The position numbers were made by a program, and so were the translations under genes. A stretch of DNA of 64,000 bases from NCBI GenBank assembly GCA_016210045.1, contig JACQUX010000029.1, positions 95,538 through 159,537 on the forward strand, given 5' to 3'. Positions within the stretch are counted from its first letter, which is position 1; each line of letters begins with the position of its first letter. This DNA is from Deltaproteobacteria bacterium. GTDB lineage: Bacteria; UBA10199; GCA-002796325; JACPFF01. Below the pieces are notes generated by a model. The model was not told where the DNA came from and made no database searches. It was given only the letters and a program-made list of their open reading frames with translations. This document shows positions 18,568 to 28,657 of the stretch, piece by piece.

Positions 18568-19901
18568 ATGCGCCGTCGAATAAAATACCGCTTTTGTAAA
18601 ATATTCATCAGTTTAAACAAACGGCGGATACGGCCCGTTGGTGAGCGGTAAAGAAATTTCCAAAACCAATTGTATTTGGCAACGCGGATCTGCACGAGTA
18701 ACAATAAAGCCGCCACGAGATCCATAGGTCCCCATGGCATCAACCGCGCATTGGCAATGCGTGGAACGCGCGCCGTAAATAGGCGGCGGAGAAACCAACG
18801 CGCTCCCAAACCTTGTTTTTTGTATTGTAGCGGACCGTATTGACTTCTCACCACACGATCCGCCGATAATGCTTCGACGATGAGCCGCTGCTGTCCCAGC
18901 ATCGTCCGAAGAACTTCTTCCCCAGCGGCGGTCCGAGCCACCAACACTGAATAGCCACCATCTTTGCGATCCAAGTATTCCTGCAGCCAGGCATCGCCCA
19001 GTGAAATGTCGGCCAATTCATTGAAATGATCGGCACAATAGAGACAGGCCGGCAAGATTCCCGCAAATGCGACGTGATCGCGCACCTCTCCCTCGATCTC
19101 GTCCACCTCTCCATCGGAAAAGGTCACTTGCGTATGACCAGGCCAGTGCCCTTTCCGAGAGAGCAGTTGTGTGACCTGCGGTCGCCGCTCGGACGGAATC
19201 CGAGACCGCAGATATTCCGTCACTCGAAAATGGCTTGCGTAGCCACAAAAAATGCCGAGCCTGAGCACGATGCGCTCATTCAATTTTTTAATCCGCAAAC
19301 CAGCTTTACGCAAACTATCCTGCTGGCACGGGATCCCGACAACCGCAACCTTCCGAAAATTACCATAAATAATTTGGTCAACCGCCGCCATCGCAGGAAT
19401 CGGCACATAATGAGATCCCGCACCGGAGGCCAGATCCTGCGGAGACGTTACTATGATCCCCTGATAATCCATCGGCCCACGAAAGCCCGGCACGACAATC
19501 AATGCACCATCAATACGGCCCTGATCAAACATCCAAGTCAGAATTTCCGTAATGACCCCTCCGCTTGCGCCGGAAAGACGACGTTCAGCATTACTTGAAT
19601 AGCCTACGAAACATTCTCGATACCGACCCAACAATGGGTGTTCGCGTGCCGATTCCCGCTCAAACACTTGTTGCTCCAACACTCGATAATCAACCGCATC
19701 CATGACACAGGTATCTCGGCACAACGTGCATTTTTCACACCGCTTCTCATCGAGAACACGAAGCTTCCACCCATCAAGTGTAAATGATTGAATCTGTAAA
19801 TTCTTCTTTGCACCGAGACCGGGGCAAACGCCCAGACATGCACCGCAATAACAACACTGATCGCTGTTGGCGATATCCAATACATGAGGAGGATGAGTCA
19901 T
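18531..19901 (-). CDS. FrhB-like Fe-S protein (coenzyme F420 hydrogenase/dehydrogenase beta-subunit family)
   Basis: A 456-residue protein with two ferredoxin-type cysteine clusters at the N-terminus: CCYCGACLGVCPG (residues 16-28) and CEKCTLCRDTC (about 56-66). A body of the FrhB/FdhB family follows (SGASGGVITEIL, VVGIPCQQDSLRK, FCGYASHF). Proteins of this group recur in bacterial exopolysaccharide clusters, where they are thought to act as flavin/Fe-S oxidoreductases on a sugar or lipid intermediate; there is no sign of F420 metabolism in the window. The ATG is in an ATGA overlap with the flippase stop. The exact reaction is unknown. Confidence 0.85.
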   Translation of the reverse strand: MTHPPHVLDIANSDQCCYCGACLGVCPGLGAKKNLQIQSFTLDGWKLRVLDEKRCEKCTLCRDTCVMDAVDYRVLEQQVFERESAREHPLLGRYRECFVGYSSNAERRLSGASGGVITEILTWMFDQGRIDGALIVVPGFRGPMDYQGIIVTSPQDLASGAGSHYVPIPAMAAVDQIIYGNFRKVAVVGIPCQQDSLRKAGLRIKKLNERIVLRLGIFCGYASHFRVTEYLRSRIPSERRPQVTQLLSRKGHWPGHTQVTFSDGEVDEIEGEVRDHVAFAGILPACLYCADHFNELADISLGDAWLQEYLDRKDGGYSVLVARTAAGEEVLRTMLGQQRLIVEALSADRVVRSQYGPLQYKKQGLGARWFLRRLFTARVPRIANARLMPWGPMDLVAALLLLVQIRVAKYNWFWKFLYRSPTGRIRRLFKLMNILQKRYFIRRRIWKKLLTVFQRV

Positions 19902-21409
19902 AGCCCCACTCTCAAGTGCGTTGCCGGCATATCAAGCGTTTGACGCGATCGTGTCCGTATCGCATGAATACCATGTACTATCCACTGTCCCCACACACTG
20001 CGCAGGCGTTTCGACAGTGCCATGATGGCCACTCCGTAGATCAGGATTTCAACAGCGAGCACCAGCGCGGCGAGAAACCAATGTTGCACATGGGGCACAA
20101 TGAGGTGCCCCACGGACCATCCCAACGCGCCACTCGCTCCAACTTTTGCCAAATCCCACCATGGGTACGGGATAGGCAGCCATGCCCGCGAAATCACACC
20201 GCTCACCACCACATTCGCCGTCATTGCACAAATACTGGCAATGCCAGCACCATAGAGACCATAGTGAGGAATTAAATACATGTTCAAGAAAACATTCAGC
20301 AGCGCCGCCCCCAACGCCGTGATCGCAATGCCGTACGGCCGCTGCGACATATACATGCCGGACGCGGAAAAATTAATGAGCCCACTGACCAGCTGTCCGA
20401 CCAATAACAGAGGGAAAATGCCGGCTGCCGACGCATATTCTGCAGACGTCATGATCGGAATGACCCAGGGAGCGATGGAACTCAGAAGTATTCCGAGCAA
20501 AACCGCCACAACACAATACTGCAATATCAAATTCGACAGATACTGCCCGGTTCGCTGGACGCCTTGCTTCGCGCACATACGACTATACGTCGGAAACAAA
20601 AAAAGATTCGTCGGCCGCGTCAGCACGCTGGCCAACGCGGACGCAATCGTGGAACCAGCCACAAAAACCCCCGTGTCCTTGGCCGATAGCAACCCATGCA
20701 CGACAAAGCGGTCCCCAACACTGAGCAGGTAGACACCACTGATGACAACCGCATGGGGCCACCCATAGGCCACAAAATTTCTGAACAAAGCGCCATCAAT
20801 GCGGATCGACAGGGCGCTCCGATTGCCCCGTACAATACAGAGCATGGCCAACACACAGACACTGGCCTCCGCAAGACAAAAACACTGCAATAGCAGAAGA
20901 ACGTGCTTTGAGAAGCCCATCAGAAGCACAAAGCCGAATGTGAACAACAACATTTTGCGCAGCCCTAATAAAATATTAAATGCGCTCGACGCGTGCTGCG
21001 CACGAAGGACACACATCGCAATTTCGATAAGCACGCCGAACAAAACCGCCACCGTCGCCCAACACCATCGCTCCTCTGATATGATAAAAGAAGGGAGTGG
21101 GAACAGCTTCACAACCAACAGCAGACCGCACAATGCCCCACAGCCAAGCAGTAATCCTCCCCCGAAAACCGTTCCGTAAAACCGCTTTTGCGCCTCACTC
21201 GCTTGCTCCTCATAATGCGGAAAGAACCTCACCACGGCTTGCGGCAGGCCCAGCGCTACGAAGCCACTGAGCAGCGCCACAACGTTCAGAATGAGCGTCA
21301 ACGCTCCGAAGTCTTCAACCGCAAGAATTTTTGAGAAGACAACCAGAAACGCAAAGGCAAAGACCTGGCTCGCGACGGTGCCAAAAAAATATCGCGTCAG
21401 ATGTTTCAT
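19898..21409 (-). CDS. Wzx-type polysaccharide flippase (MOP superfamily)
   Basis: A 503-residue integral membrane protein with about 14 hydrophobic helices evenly spaced. It opens MKHLTRYFFGTVASQVFAFA and has LGLPQAVVRFFPHYEEQ and GDRFVVHGLLSAKDTGVF, motifs typical of the RfbX/Wzx polysaccharide-export branch of the MOP superfamily. It would move lipid-linked repeat units from the inner to the outer leaflet of the cytoplasmic membrane. It begins in an ATGA overlap with the epimerase gene. Together with the two Wzy/WaaL-like proteins it indicates a Wzx/Wzy-dependent assembly route; no ABC-2 exporter genes are in the window. Confidence 0.88.
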   Translation of the reverse strand: MKHLTRYFFGTVASQVFAFAFLVVFSKILAVEDFGALTLILNVVALLSGFVALGLPQAVVRFFPHYEEQASEAQKRFYGTVFGGGLLLGCGALCGLLLVVKLFPLPSFIISEERWCWATVAVLFGVLIEIAMCVLRAQHASSAFNILLGLRKMLLFTFGFVLLMGFSKHVLLLLQCFCLAEASVCVLAMLCIVRGNRSALSIRIDGALFRNFVAYGWPHAVVISGVYLLSVGDRFVVHGLLSAKDTGVFVAGSTIASALASVLTRPTNLFLFPTYSRMCAKQGVQRTGQYLSNLILQYCVVAVLLGILLSSIAPWVIPIMTSAEYASAAGIFPLLLVGQLVSGLINFSASGMYMSQRPYGIAITALGAALLNVFLNMYLIPHYGLYGAGIASICAMTANVVVSGVISRAWLPIPYPWWDLAKVGASGALGWSVGHLIVPHVQHWFLAALVLAVEILIYGVAIMALSKRLRSVWGQWIVHGIHAIRTRSRQTLDMPATHLRVGL

Positions 21410-22377
21410 CCGATACTGCCCGACGATGTTCCCACCGAATGGCGCTGGTATTCGATAGTCCGGCGCAACCCCTCATCAAAACCGATGGCTCCGCAAAATT
21501 GCATGCACTCGCGGATTCGGGCAACATCGGCGTGGGTCCGAGAGACATCGGCTACACGTCGCGGAGAAAACTGCAACGTGCTCTGCGAATCGAGCAGCGA
21601 AATGACCGCGCGCGCCAACTCCAGGATGGAATGCGTTTCTCCCAGCGCAACGTTATACACTTCCCCACAGACACTCGGTGGGGCCAAACACGCGCGCAGA
21701 TTGGCTTCGGCGACGTTGGCCACATAGGTAAAATCGCGACTCTGCGTACCGTCACCGTATATCGGCAGCGCGCGATTCGCCATCGCTTCGGCGAGAAACT
21801 TCGGAATCACTGCGGAATATCGATCTTCCAATGGTTGGCGAGGACCATACACATTGAAATACCGGAGTGCCACAGTCGGCACACCATAGACTTGACTGTA
21901 AAAACGGCAGTACTGTTCGCCGATCAGTTTGGTCAGCGCGTACGGAGAAATCGGACAACACGTTTGCGACTCCCGTTGCGGAAACTGATTCGTATCACCG
22001 TAAATCGAGCTCGATGAGGCAAAAACGAAACGCTGAATAGCCTGCTCGCGCGCCGCTGACAGCAAACACAAGGTTCCATTCACGTTTACATCGTGAAATT
22101 CTTCCGGCATTTCCACCGATTTCGGCACACTGCGTAAAGAAGCTTGGTGGGTCACATACGTCACGCCGGTCATCGCGCGTCGAACCATCGCGGCATCTCG
22201 AATATCGCCCTCAATAAATTCAATGCGCTCCCGAACCGCGTCCAAATTCTTCAAGACACCCGACGACAAGTTGTCGAGCACGCGCACCGGGTAGCCGGCT
22301 TCTACGAAACGCTCGACCACATGAGAGCCGATAAACCCTGCCCCCCCCGTCACCAGCACGAGCTCACGCGCGTCCAT
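21406..22377 (-). CDS. NAD-dependent UDP-sugar epimerase (GalE/WbpP-like SDR)
   Basis: A 323-residue extended SDR. VTGGAGFIGSHVVERF lies at residues 9-24, FASSSSIYGDTNQFP carries the active-site Ser, and PYALTKLIGEQYC the Tyr-x3-Lys pair. The pattern RYFNVYGPRQ is shared by UDP-glucose, UDP-N-acetylhexosamine and UDP-glucuronate 4-epimerases. I chose the ATG at 22377 because it follows a strong GGGAGG site; it overlaps the ugd 3' end by 14 bases. Being immediately downstream of ugd, a UDP-glucuronate/galacturonate epimerase is plausible, but sequence alone does not decide. Confidence 0.88.
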   Translation of the reverse strand: MDARELVLVTGGAGFIGSHVVERFVEAGYPVRVLDNLSSGVLKNLDAVRERIEFIEGDIRDAAMVRRAMTGVTYVTHQASLRSVPKSVEMPEEFHDVNVNGTLCLLSAAREQAIQRFVFASSSSIYGDTNQFPQRESQTCCPISPYALTKLIGEQYCRFYSQVYGVPTVALRYFNVYGPRQPLEDRYSAVIPKFLAEAMANRALPIYGDGTQSRDFTYVANVAEANLRACLAPPSVCGEVYNVALGETHSILELARAVISLLDSQSTLQFSPRRVADVSRTHADVARIRECMQFCGAIGFDEGLRRTIEYQRHSVGTSSGSIG

Positions 22378-23689
22378 CACGATCGCTCCTCCCGACGCTG
22401 ACGTATCGATACCCCGCGTGTTCCATGGCCTCCGGATCGTACACATTGCGGAGATCGATGAACACCGGCGACTTCATCAGTTCCTTCATGCGCACCAGAT
22501 CCAACGAGCGGTATGGGTTCCATTCCGTCATCAAACAGACCGCATCCGCCCCATTGCATGCGTCGTACGCATCCTGGCAATAAACCAGGTCCGGCAGATG
22601 TTTCCGAGCCTCCTCCATCGCGACCGGATCATGCACGCGAATCCGCATACCTCGATCCGTAAGCGCCGGCAGAATCGTCATCGACGCGGCTTCTCGCATG
22701 TCGTCGGTCTCTGGTTTGAAGGCCAGCCCGAGCACCGCCAACGTCTTCCCAGAGCAGGCGCCGTCGAAAGCTCGTACAATCTTGCCCACCATGCGCGCCT
22801 TTTGTGCGTTATTGACTTCGGCCACTACTTCCGTGATGCGCGTGGGCGCATTATGTTCCTGCGCAATGCGAATCAACGCCAGCGTGTCCTTCGGAAAGCA
22901 GGAACCGCCGTAGCCCGGGCCCGCATGTAAGAATTGAGGACCAATGCGCGAATCCAACCCCATTCCCCGCGCGACGTCTTGGATATCCGCCCCTACGACT
23001 TCACACAGGTTGGCTATTTCGTTGATAAAGCTGATCTTGGTCGCTAAGAATGCATTCGAGGCATACTTCACCAATTCTGCGGTTTCGAGCGACGTCACGG
23101 CCAAACGGTGACTATCCAGACCCAACGGCCGATAGACCTCTTGTAAGATGTGCCACGCCCGCTCCGAGGAGACCCCAAGGACCACGCGGTCCGGATTCAA
23201 AAAGTCCTGGATGGCTGCGCCTTCCCGCAAGAATTCGGGATTCGAGGCGACGTCGAATTCGGCCTGAGGGTTGACCTCGCGAATCAGCCGCTCGACCTGC
23301 CGCGCAGATCCCACCGGCACGGTCGATTTATTGACAATCACAGTATACCGATGCAGGCGCAACGCCAGAGATTGCGCCGCTTCATAGACATACGACATAT
23401 CCGCATAGCCATTCCCGCGCCGCGACGTTGGCGTGCCCACCGCAATAAATATGACATCGGCTGAGGCAATACATACATCCCACGAGGTGGTAAATTGTAA
23501 CCGTCGCATTTCGATATTTTTCCGCAACAACTCATCCAGTCCCGGCTCATAAATAGGGGAGCGCCCTTGTTGCAGCAGCGCTATTTTTTTTTCGTCCAGA
23601 TCCAAGCAGGTCACGGCGTGCCCGCATTCAGCGAAGCACGTCCCGCTCACGAGCCCCACATATCCGGATCCAACGATCGTGATATTCAT
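22364..23689 (-). CDS. ugd: UDP-glucose 6-dehydrogenase
   Basis: A 441-residue enzyme that oxidises UDP-glucose twice to UDP-glucuronate with NAD. It begins MNITIVGSGYVGLVSGTCFA, the dinucleotide-binding loop. VASNPEFLREG and HAGPGYGGSCFPKDT carry the substrate-binding region and the catalytic cysteine (C264). The length and the three-domain layout match the bacterial Ugd/TuaD group. It is the first gene of the long minus-strand polysaccharide operon and probably sets the supply of uronic acid precursor. A candidate promoter is about 85 bases upstream (23772-23801). Confidence 0.95.
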   Translation of the reverse strand: MNITIVGSGYVGLVSGTCFAECGHAVTCLDLDEKKIALLQQGRSPIYEPGLDELLRKNIEMRRLQFTTSWDVCIASADVIFIAVGTPTSRRGNGYADMSYVYEAAQSLALRLHRYTVIVNKSTVPVGSARQVERLIREVNPQAEFDVASNPEFLREGAAIQDFLNPDRVVLGVSSERAWHILQEVYRPLGLDSHRLAVTSLETAELVKYASNAFLATKISFINEIANLCEVVGADIQDVARGMGLDSRIGPQFLHAGPGYGGSCFPKDTLALIRIAQEHNAPTRITEVVAEVNNAQKARMVGKIVRAFDGACSGKTLAVLGLAFKPETDDMREAASMTILPALTDRGMRIRVHDPVAMEEARKHLPDLVYCQDAYDACNGADAVCLMTEWNPYRSLDLVRMKELMKSPVFIDLRNVYDPEAMEHAGYRYVSVGRSDRDGRA

Positions 23690-23771
23690 ACGCAGCTCCC
23701 ATCAACTACCACACTCGCCCACTCCCGTCTTGCAACCGGATGTAGATCACAGTGGTTTTTTTGAGGTGCTG

Positions 23772-23801
23772 GCAATAATTCGCAACTCATGACACTGTCA
23801 A
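23772..23801 (-). promoter_or_regulatory. candidate sigma70-type promoter for the polysaccharide operon
   Basis: On the minus strand a perfect -35 hexamer TTGACA (23801-23796) is followed after 18 bases by TATTGC (23777-23772), a weak -10 match. It lies in the 251-base gap between the divergent ugd and methyltransferase genes, the only substantial non-coding region upstream of the operon. The spacing is at the long edge and the -10 is poor, so this is a suggestion only. I see no convincing promoter in the opposite direction. Confidence 0.3.
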
Positions 23802-23940
23802 GATCAAACCACGAAATGTGCTTTCGGTGATGCAGGGTTTGGATTCCAATTGCACCGGCCGAGACACTCTGCCATACACTTCCGAATCTATGCAATAATG
23901 CGTACAACAGCGGCAACGGCCGTCACGTTCCCTTCACTGT

Positions 23941-24633
23941 ATGTCGAACACTCCCTCGCTCCCAACAAAACGTCGCTCGGTCGGTCAAAAAATTCTGGAT
24001 GCCGTCACGTTTCCAATACGGGCACTGACGCTGTTTACAGAAGACGGTTGGGGGCTTTCATCATTGCGCACCGAACGTTTTGACTACGTCGCGCGCTTCG
24101 TCCATGGTCTGTGCCTCGACATCGGGTGCGGGGAACACAATCTCTTTATTCGCAATTTCTTGGGCGGGCACGGCCAAGGATTCGATGTATTCGCGTATGA
24201 AGGGCTGGCCCAGAATGAATTAGTAACCAATTTGGATCATTTCCCCTGTGCCGACTCCACCTTCGACACGGTCACACTGATCGCATGTCTCAACCACATC
24301 CCCGTGTCCGCGCGAGCGCGGGAGCTGGGAGAAGCCTATCGATGCCTCAAGGCCGGCGGCCGAATCGTGGTGACCATGGGAGTCCCATGGGCGGAGACCC
24401 TCATCCATCGAGTCATTGCATGGTACGATCGGCTCTTCGGCACGCATTATGATATGGATACCGCCCGCGGCATGGCGCCGGGCGAGACATACTCGGTCCC
24501 AGCGCCATGTATTCGCGCGCACCTCGCAATGGCGGGGTTCCGGAACGTGTCCATACATCGGTTCTGGACCCAATGGGGGCTGAATCGGTTGTTCATCGGG
24601 TGGAAACCCATCGCGACACCCGACATGCCCTAA
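23941..24633 (+). CDS. class I SAM-dependent methyltransferase
   Basis: A 230-residue soluble methyltransferase. The SAM-binding motif I is CLDIGCGEHN (residues 58-67), then motif IV-like DTVTLIACLNHIP and the post-motif RCLKAGGRIVVTMG, the usual order of the Methyltransf_11 fold. The substrate cannot be read from sequence; its place beside a polysaccharide operon and a carbamoyltransferase gene, both sugar-decoration functions, suggests a glycan or lipid-linked sugar. It is transcribed away from ugd and converges on the carbamoyltransferase gene with a 20-base gap. Confidence 0.85.
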   Translation: MSNTPSLPTKRRSVGQKILDAVTFPIRALTLFTEDGWGLSSLRTERFDYVARFVHGLCLDIGCGEHNLFIRNFLGGHGQGFDVFAYEGLAQNELVTNLDHFPCADSTFDTVTLIACLNHIPVSARARELGEAYRCLKAGGRIVVTMGVPWAETLIHRVIAWYDRLFGTHYDMDTARGMAPGETYSVPAPCIRAHLAMAGFRNVSIHRFWTQWGLNRLFIGWKPIATPDMP

Positions 24634-24653
24634 GTACAACGCATCCACGATGA

Positions 24654-26363
24654 TCAATTTGCGCCACGGGCGATGAGATAATCACCCAACACTAAGAAGT
24701 CGAGCGACGCATGATGGAAACAACGCAAGGCATCCGTGGGGGAGCAGACAATCGGCTCACCCTGCACGTTGAATGACGTGTTCAGAATGACCGGGATGCC
24801 GGTTCGAGACTCGAAGGCTTTCAGGAGTCGCCACCACCGTTCATTCATTGACTGGGAGACCGACTGCAACCGCGCCGTGTGATCGACATGGATCGTGGCG
24901 GGAATACGTTGCCGGCCGATGACGGTCGACAGCGGGGCAAAGGACATGTAAGGCGACTGCATGTCACCGGCAAAAAATTGCGTTTGGGCTTCAACGGTGA
25001 CGGATGGCGCGAGCGGGCGGAACGATTCCCGGAACTTCACCTTCGCATTAATGATATCCCGCATTTGTGCAACACGTGGATCCGCGATAATACTCCGATT
25101 CCCCAGCGCACGGGGTCCAAATTCCATGCGCCCTTGAAACCATCCGCCGATCTGCCCCTCTTCCAAACGACGTGCCGTTTCCGCATAAATATCATCTATT
25201 CGCTCCCACGAGAGTCCAGCCAGCGCCACCGCTTGTTCAATAGCGGCATCGGAATAGGCCGGCCCCAAGTAAGGGGATGCTGTCGCCGGTACGCGCACAC
25301 GGTCCAACAGATGATGGTACAGATACAAGGCAGCCCCAATGGAGGTACCGGAATCAGCCGGCGAAAAGGGAACATACGTTTGTCCCACCCCGCCGCGCAC
25401 CTGGAGCTTTGCATTGGCCACACAATTGAGCGCACAACCCCCGGTTAACACCAAATCGGGCAGCCCGGATTCGACACACAACGCTTGCACCATATGCGAC
25501 ATGGCCTCTTCAAACCGTGACTGCAATGCCGCCGCAATATTCATATGATGCGGAGTGAGGGATGTATCGCGTACGCGCGCCGCACCGAAGCAGCGAACAA
25601 ACCGATCCGACACCCATCGTTGTGCACCCCGTAGATGGTAATCGAAATAGTGCAGATTGAGCTGAAATGTCCCATCAGTTTCCAAATGGACGAGATCCGC
25701 AAAGGCCTCACGCAACACCTGCGGATCGCCATACGACGCCAGCGCCATGACTTTCCACTCATCGGAGTTCGGTTGAAAACCGAGATGATGAGTAATCGCC
25801 GAATAGAGAAAACCGAGAGAGTGCGGAAATTGTATATTACGAAGCAATGTCAGACGATTGCCTTGCCCGACATAGAAACTGCTGGTCGACCACTCGCCGA
25901 TTCCATCGACGACCAGCACATTCGCTGCAGCAAACGGGCTCAGGAAGAAACTGGCGGCGTGCGCATGATGATGGTCAACGTAGACGACGGACACGTTGCT
26001 ACGGAAAGGAAAGACCTTCCGCAACAGGTGCCGCAACCGCACCATACACGGATAGCGCTTCAGAAAGGGGTAATGCAAAGACGCACCCCGAAACAATTGG
26101 AGCGATTTCGGAAAATATCGCAACACGTGCCGAATGATTTGTTGCGGTTCGATCCATGGATTCCAATAGTACGCAATCTGTGAAATGTCGGCGGCATCAA
26201 CACCGCCCTCTTGCAGACAATATTGAATGGCCAGTGCCGGAAGCCATCCATCATGTTTCTTGCGAGAGAACCGTTCTTCTTCAGCCGCCGCAATAATCCG
26301 ACCGTCGTGAATAAGCGCCGCTGAAGCATCATGCCCAAAACAGTTGATACCAAGGATATACAC
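24654..26363 (-). CDS. NodU/CmcH-family carbamoyltransferase
   Basis: A 569-residue enzyme that transfers a carbamoyl group from carbamoyl phosphate, via carbamoyl-AMP, to a hydroxyl of a sugar or similar acceptor. The N-terminus VYILGINCFGHDASAALI, AAEEERFSRKKHDG and the metal-site VDHHHAHAASF are diagnostic. The C-terminal YrdC-like half has FGPRALGNRSI and ILNTSFNVQGEPIV. The start is assigned to GTG at 26363 because the family begins exactly there, although the ribosome site is weak; an upstream GTG at 26411 would overlap the DAHP synthase gene. Carbamoylation of the nearby polysaccharide or a lipid is a likely but unproven role. Confidence 0.9.
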   Translation of the reverse strand: MYILGINCFGHDASAALIHDGRIIAAAEEERFSRKKHDGWLPALAIQYCLQEGGVDAADISQIAYYWNPWIEPQQIIRHVLRYFPKSLQLFRGASLHYPFLKRYPCMVRLRHLLRKVFPFRSNVSVVYVDHHHAHAASFFLSPFAAANVLVVDGIGEWSTSSFYVGQGNRLTLLRNIQFPHSLGFLYSAITHHLGFQPNSDEWKVMALASYGDPQVLREAFADLVHLETDGTFQLNLHYFDYHLRGAQRWVSDRFVRCFGAARVRDTSLTPHHMNIAAALQSRFEEAMSHMVQALCVESGLPDLVLTGGCALNCVANAKLQVRGGVGQTYVPFSPADSGTSIGAALYLYHHLLDRVRVPATASPYLGPAYSDAAIEQAVALAGLSWERIDDIYAETARRLEEGQIGGWFQGRMEFGPRALGNRSIIADPRVAQMRDIINAKVKFRESFRPLAPSVTVEAQTQFFAGDMQSPYMSFAPLSTVIGRQRIPATIHVDHTARLQSVSQSMNERWWRLLKAFESRTGIPVILNTSFNVQGEPIVCSPTDALRCFHHASLDFLVLGDYLIARGAN

Positions 26364-26394
26364 GGCGCGTAGGAACCACAGAGATGGGAGGCTG

Positions 26395-27288
26395 TCAATC
26401 AGATGGTGCACAAGCGTGCCGGCGACGCATCTTATTGCCCACCCCCCGCAACACGGCCAACTCCTCCGCCAGGCGCGTGAACGCGGGGAGGTCGAGAGAT
26501 TGGGCGCCATCGCTGGCGGCAGCGGCTGGGTTGGGGTGGACTTCGATCAGTAGGCCGTCGGCGCCGGCGGCGGTCGCGGCCTTGGCCATGGCGGGGACAT
26601 AGGCCGCATGACCGGTGCCGTGCGACGGGTCGACGATGATCGGTAAGTGGGTGAGCTCTTTCAACACGGGAATGGCGTTTAAGTCCAAGGTGTGTCGCGT
26701 CGCGGTCTCGAAGGTCCGGATGCCGCGTTCGCAGAGGATGACATGCGGGTTCCCGCCGGCGAGGATGTATTCGGCAGACAGCAGCCATTCCTGGATCGTC
26801 ATGCTCATCCCGCGCTTCAACAACACCGGACGATTCAACCGCCCCACTTCTTTCAACAGCGGATAGTTTTGCGTATTGCGCGAGCCGATCTGGATCACGT
26901 CGGCGTATTCCGCGACGGCGCCGACGTCGCGCGGGTCGAGCAGCTCCGTGATGATCGGCAATCCGGTGACTTCGCGGGCCCGCGCTAACAGTCGCAGCCC
27001 CGCTTCGCCGAGGCCTTGAAAATCATACGGACTGGTGCGCGGCTTGAACGCCCCGCCGCGCAAGGCGTTCGCACCGGCCGCCTTCACAGCCACCGCGACT
27101 TGGAGCAACTGGGCTTCGTCTTCGACGGCACACGGACCCGCCGCGAGGAAAAACGCGCCCCGACCGACCAATGCACCTGCCGCCCCGACCGCTATTTGCG
27201 TCGGCTGCGGTTGCGCTTCACGACTCGCTAATGGATAGGGTGCGTTTCCCACGGCCCGCTGATTACGAAGTGACGCATTTATTGTCAA
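26395..27288 (-). CDS. aroF: 3-deoxy-7-phosphoheptulonate (DAHP) synthase, KDO8P-synthase-like class
   Basis: A 297-residue enzyme of the shikimate pathway entry, condensing phosphoenolpyruvate with erythrose 4-phosphate. Motifs in order: [48 protein letters not shown] and [10 protein letters not shown]. These are the substrate and metal ligands of the microbial AroA-beta (AroF/AroG from Bacillus-Thermotoga type) class. There is no ACT or chorismate-mutase domain, so allosteric control by a fused domain is absent. The start is a TTG at 27288; a GTG at 27252 is an alternative. It runs divergently from the D,D-carboxypeptidase gene. Confidence 0.92.
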   Translation of the reverse strand: MTINASLRNQRAVGNAPYPLASREAQPQPTQIAVGAAGALVGRGAFFLAAGPCAVEDEAQLLQVAVAVKAAGANALRGGAFKPRTSPYDFQGLGEAGLRLLARAREVTGLPIITELLDPRDVGAVAEYADVIQIGSRNTQNYPLLKEVGRLNRPVLLKRGMSMTIQEWLLSAEYILAGGNPHVILCERGIRTFETATRHTLDLNAIPVLKELTHLPIIVDPSHGTGHAAYVPAMAKAATAAGADGLLIEVHPNPAAAASDGAQSLDLPAFTRLAEELAVLRGVGNKMRRRHACAPSD

Positions 27289-27345
27289 CCAACGGCTGAC
27301 AAAACCTTGACAAATTTCCTCGCTTCCTTCTTTTATGATTTCGAC

Positions 27346-28605
27346 ATGGGTCCCTTTGACAAGGTGTTACGAATTTCGCGGCAGCTCTGGATCGTCGTCG
27401 TCATGGGCATCGTTCTCCACACCACCTCAGCGGCATCCGAAGCCGAGCCGGCATGGGTCGCGCAACTCACTGCAACACTCGGCAACGGCGCGCTGCTCGT
27501 GGAAGACCAGTCGGGCCGCACCGTACTCGACTTGCACGCCGATGAAACATTCGTCCCCGCCTCAATCCTCAAGCTCGCCACCTCCGCGTGCGCACTGTTG
27601 ACGCTGCCAAATAATTACCGCTTCCAGACCAGCTTCCACTACGGCACCAATGGCGTGTTATACGTGAAGGGCTTCGGCGATCCGGCGCTCACGTCGGAAG
27701 AGTTGGCCCAAGCGGCGCGTGGGTTGCGCGGGCGCGGCGTCCACGACGTCCGCGGTATTGTGCTGGACGACTCGTTCTTCGCGCCGCATCTGGCCATCGA
27801 CGGCCAATCCGCATCGGCCAATCCCTACGACGCGCAAAACAGCGCATTGTTGGCGAACTTTAATACCATTTTTATTCGCAAGGCGAAGAACGGCCAAGTC
27901 GTGTCGGCCGAACCGCAAACGCCGATCACTGCAATGACGCTTGACCTGGCGAAGGGACTACGCGCGGGAACGCATCGGATCAACGTCTCGCGCGATTCCG
28001 GCAAGGCGCTGCTGTACGTCGGACATCTGTTGAAGGCATTTTTCGAACACGAGGGCGTCGCGGTGGCTGGTGAAATCACCGCCGGCCGCGTGCCGAACGG
28101 ACTGGCGGCCACGTACGTGCATACCTCGTCGCAGTCCCTCCCGCATTTAATCCGTGCATTGCTCGAAAATTCTAACAACTTAATGACCAATCAACTCTTC
28201 CTCACGATGGGCGCGCAAAAATTCGGCCCACCCGCGACGGTCGAGAAGGGGCAAGCGGTGATGCACGAGTGTTTGAAGACGCAGTTCGGGTGGCGAAACT
28301 TCGTCGTGATGGAAGGCTCCGGACTCTCGAAGCAAAACCAAGTCACCGCCCATCAAATGATGCGCTTAGTCCGTTTCTTCGAACGCTATCGCGACCTCGT
28401 CCCAATGAAAGAACCCCCGTTTCAGGCCAAGACCGGCACGTTGAATGGCGTCTCCACACTGGCCGGATTTTTCGACACCCCAAGCCGCCACCACTATCGC
28501 TTCGTCTTAATGCTGAACGCCCCCGGTGTCGGCTATTGGTCGAAGTTCAAAGTCGCCAAACTCCTCTACGACGGCCTCTCCGGGACGATGCTGAGTAAGA
28601 AGTAA
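27346..28605 (+). CDS. dacB: D-alanyl-D-alanine carboxypeptidase/endopeptidase (PBP4, peptidase S13)
   Basis: A 419-residue exported peptidoglycan hydrolase. A signal peptide (basic FDKVLRISR, hydrophobic [11 protein letters not shown], then small residues) is followed by the penicillin-binding catalytic motifs SILK (residues 73-76), SNN (276-278) and KTG (362-364), in the spacing of the S13 family with its inserted domains. It trims D-Ala or cleaves cross-links in the periplasm. I chose the ATG at 27346, which gives a proper signal peptide, over an upstream TTG that lies in promoter-like sequence. The first DUF4143 ATPase gene follows after 52 bases. Confidence 0.92.
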   Translation: MGPFDKVLRISRQLWIVVVMGIVLHTTSAASEAEPAWVAQLTATLGNGALLVEDQSGRTVLDLHADETFVPASILKLATSACALLTLPNNYRFQTSFHYGTNGVLYVKGFGDPALTSEELAQAARGLRGRGVHDVRGIVLDDSFFAPHLAIDGQSASANPYDAQNSALLANFNTIFIRKAKNGQVVSAEPQTPITAMTLDLAKGLRAGTHRINVSRDSGKALLYVGHLLKAFFEHEGVAVAGEITAGRVPNGLAATYVHTSSQSLPHLIRALLENSNNLMTNQLFLTMGAQKFGPPATVEKGQAVMHECLKTQFGWRNFVVMEGSGLSKQNQVTAHQMMRLVRFFERYRDLVPMKEPPFQAKTGTLNGVSTLAGFFDTPSRHHYRFVLMLNAPGVGYWSKFKVAKLLYDGLSGTMLSKK

Positions 28606-28657
28606 CACAACAAAATATCAGGTTGTATGACCACAATTTATCGGATATATTGAGTTC

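Noticed and set aside
27283..27336. TTGACA sequences on both strands in the aroF/dacB gap
   Set aside because: No acceptable -10 at proper spacing was found for either direction; one of them coincides with the proposed TTG start of aroF.
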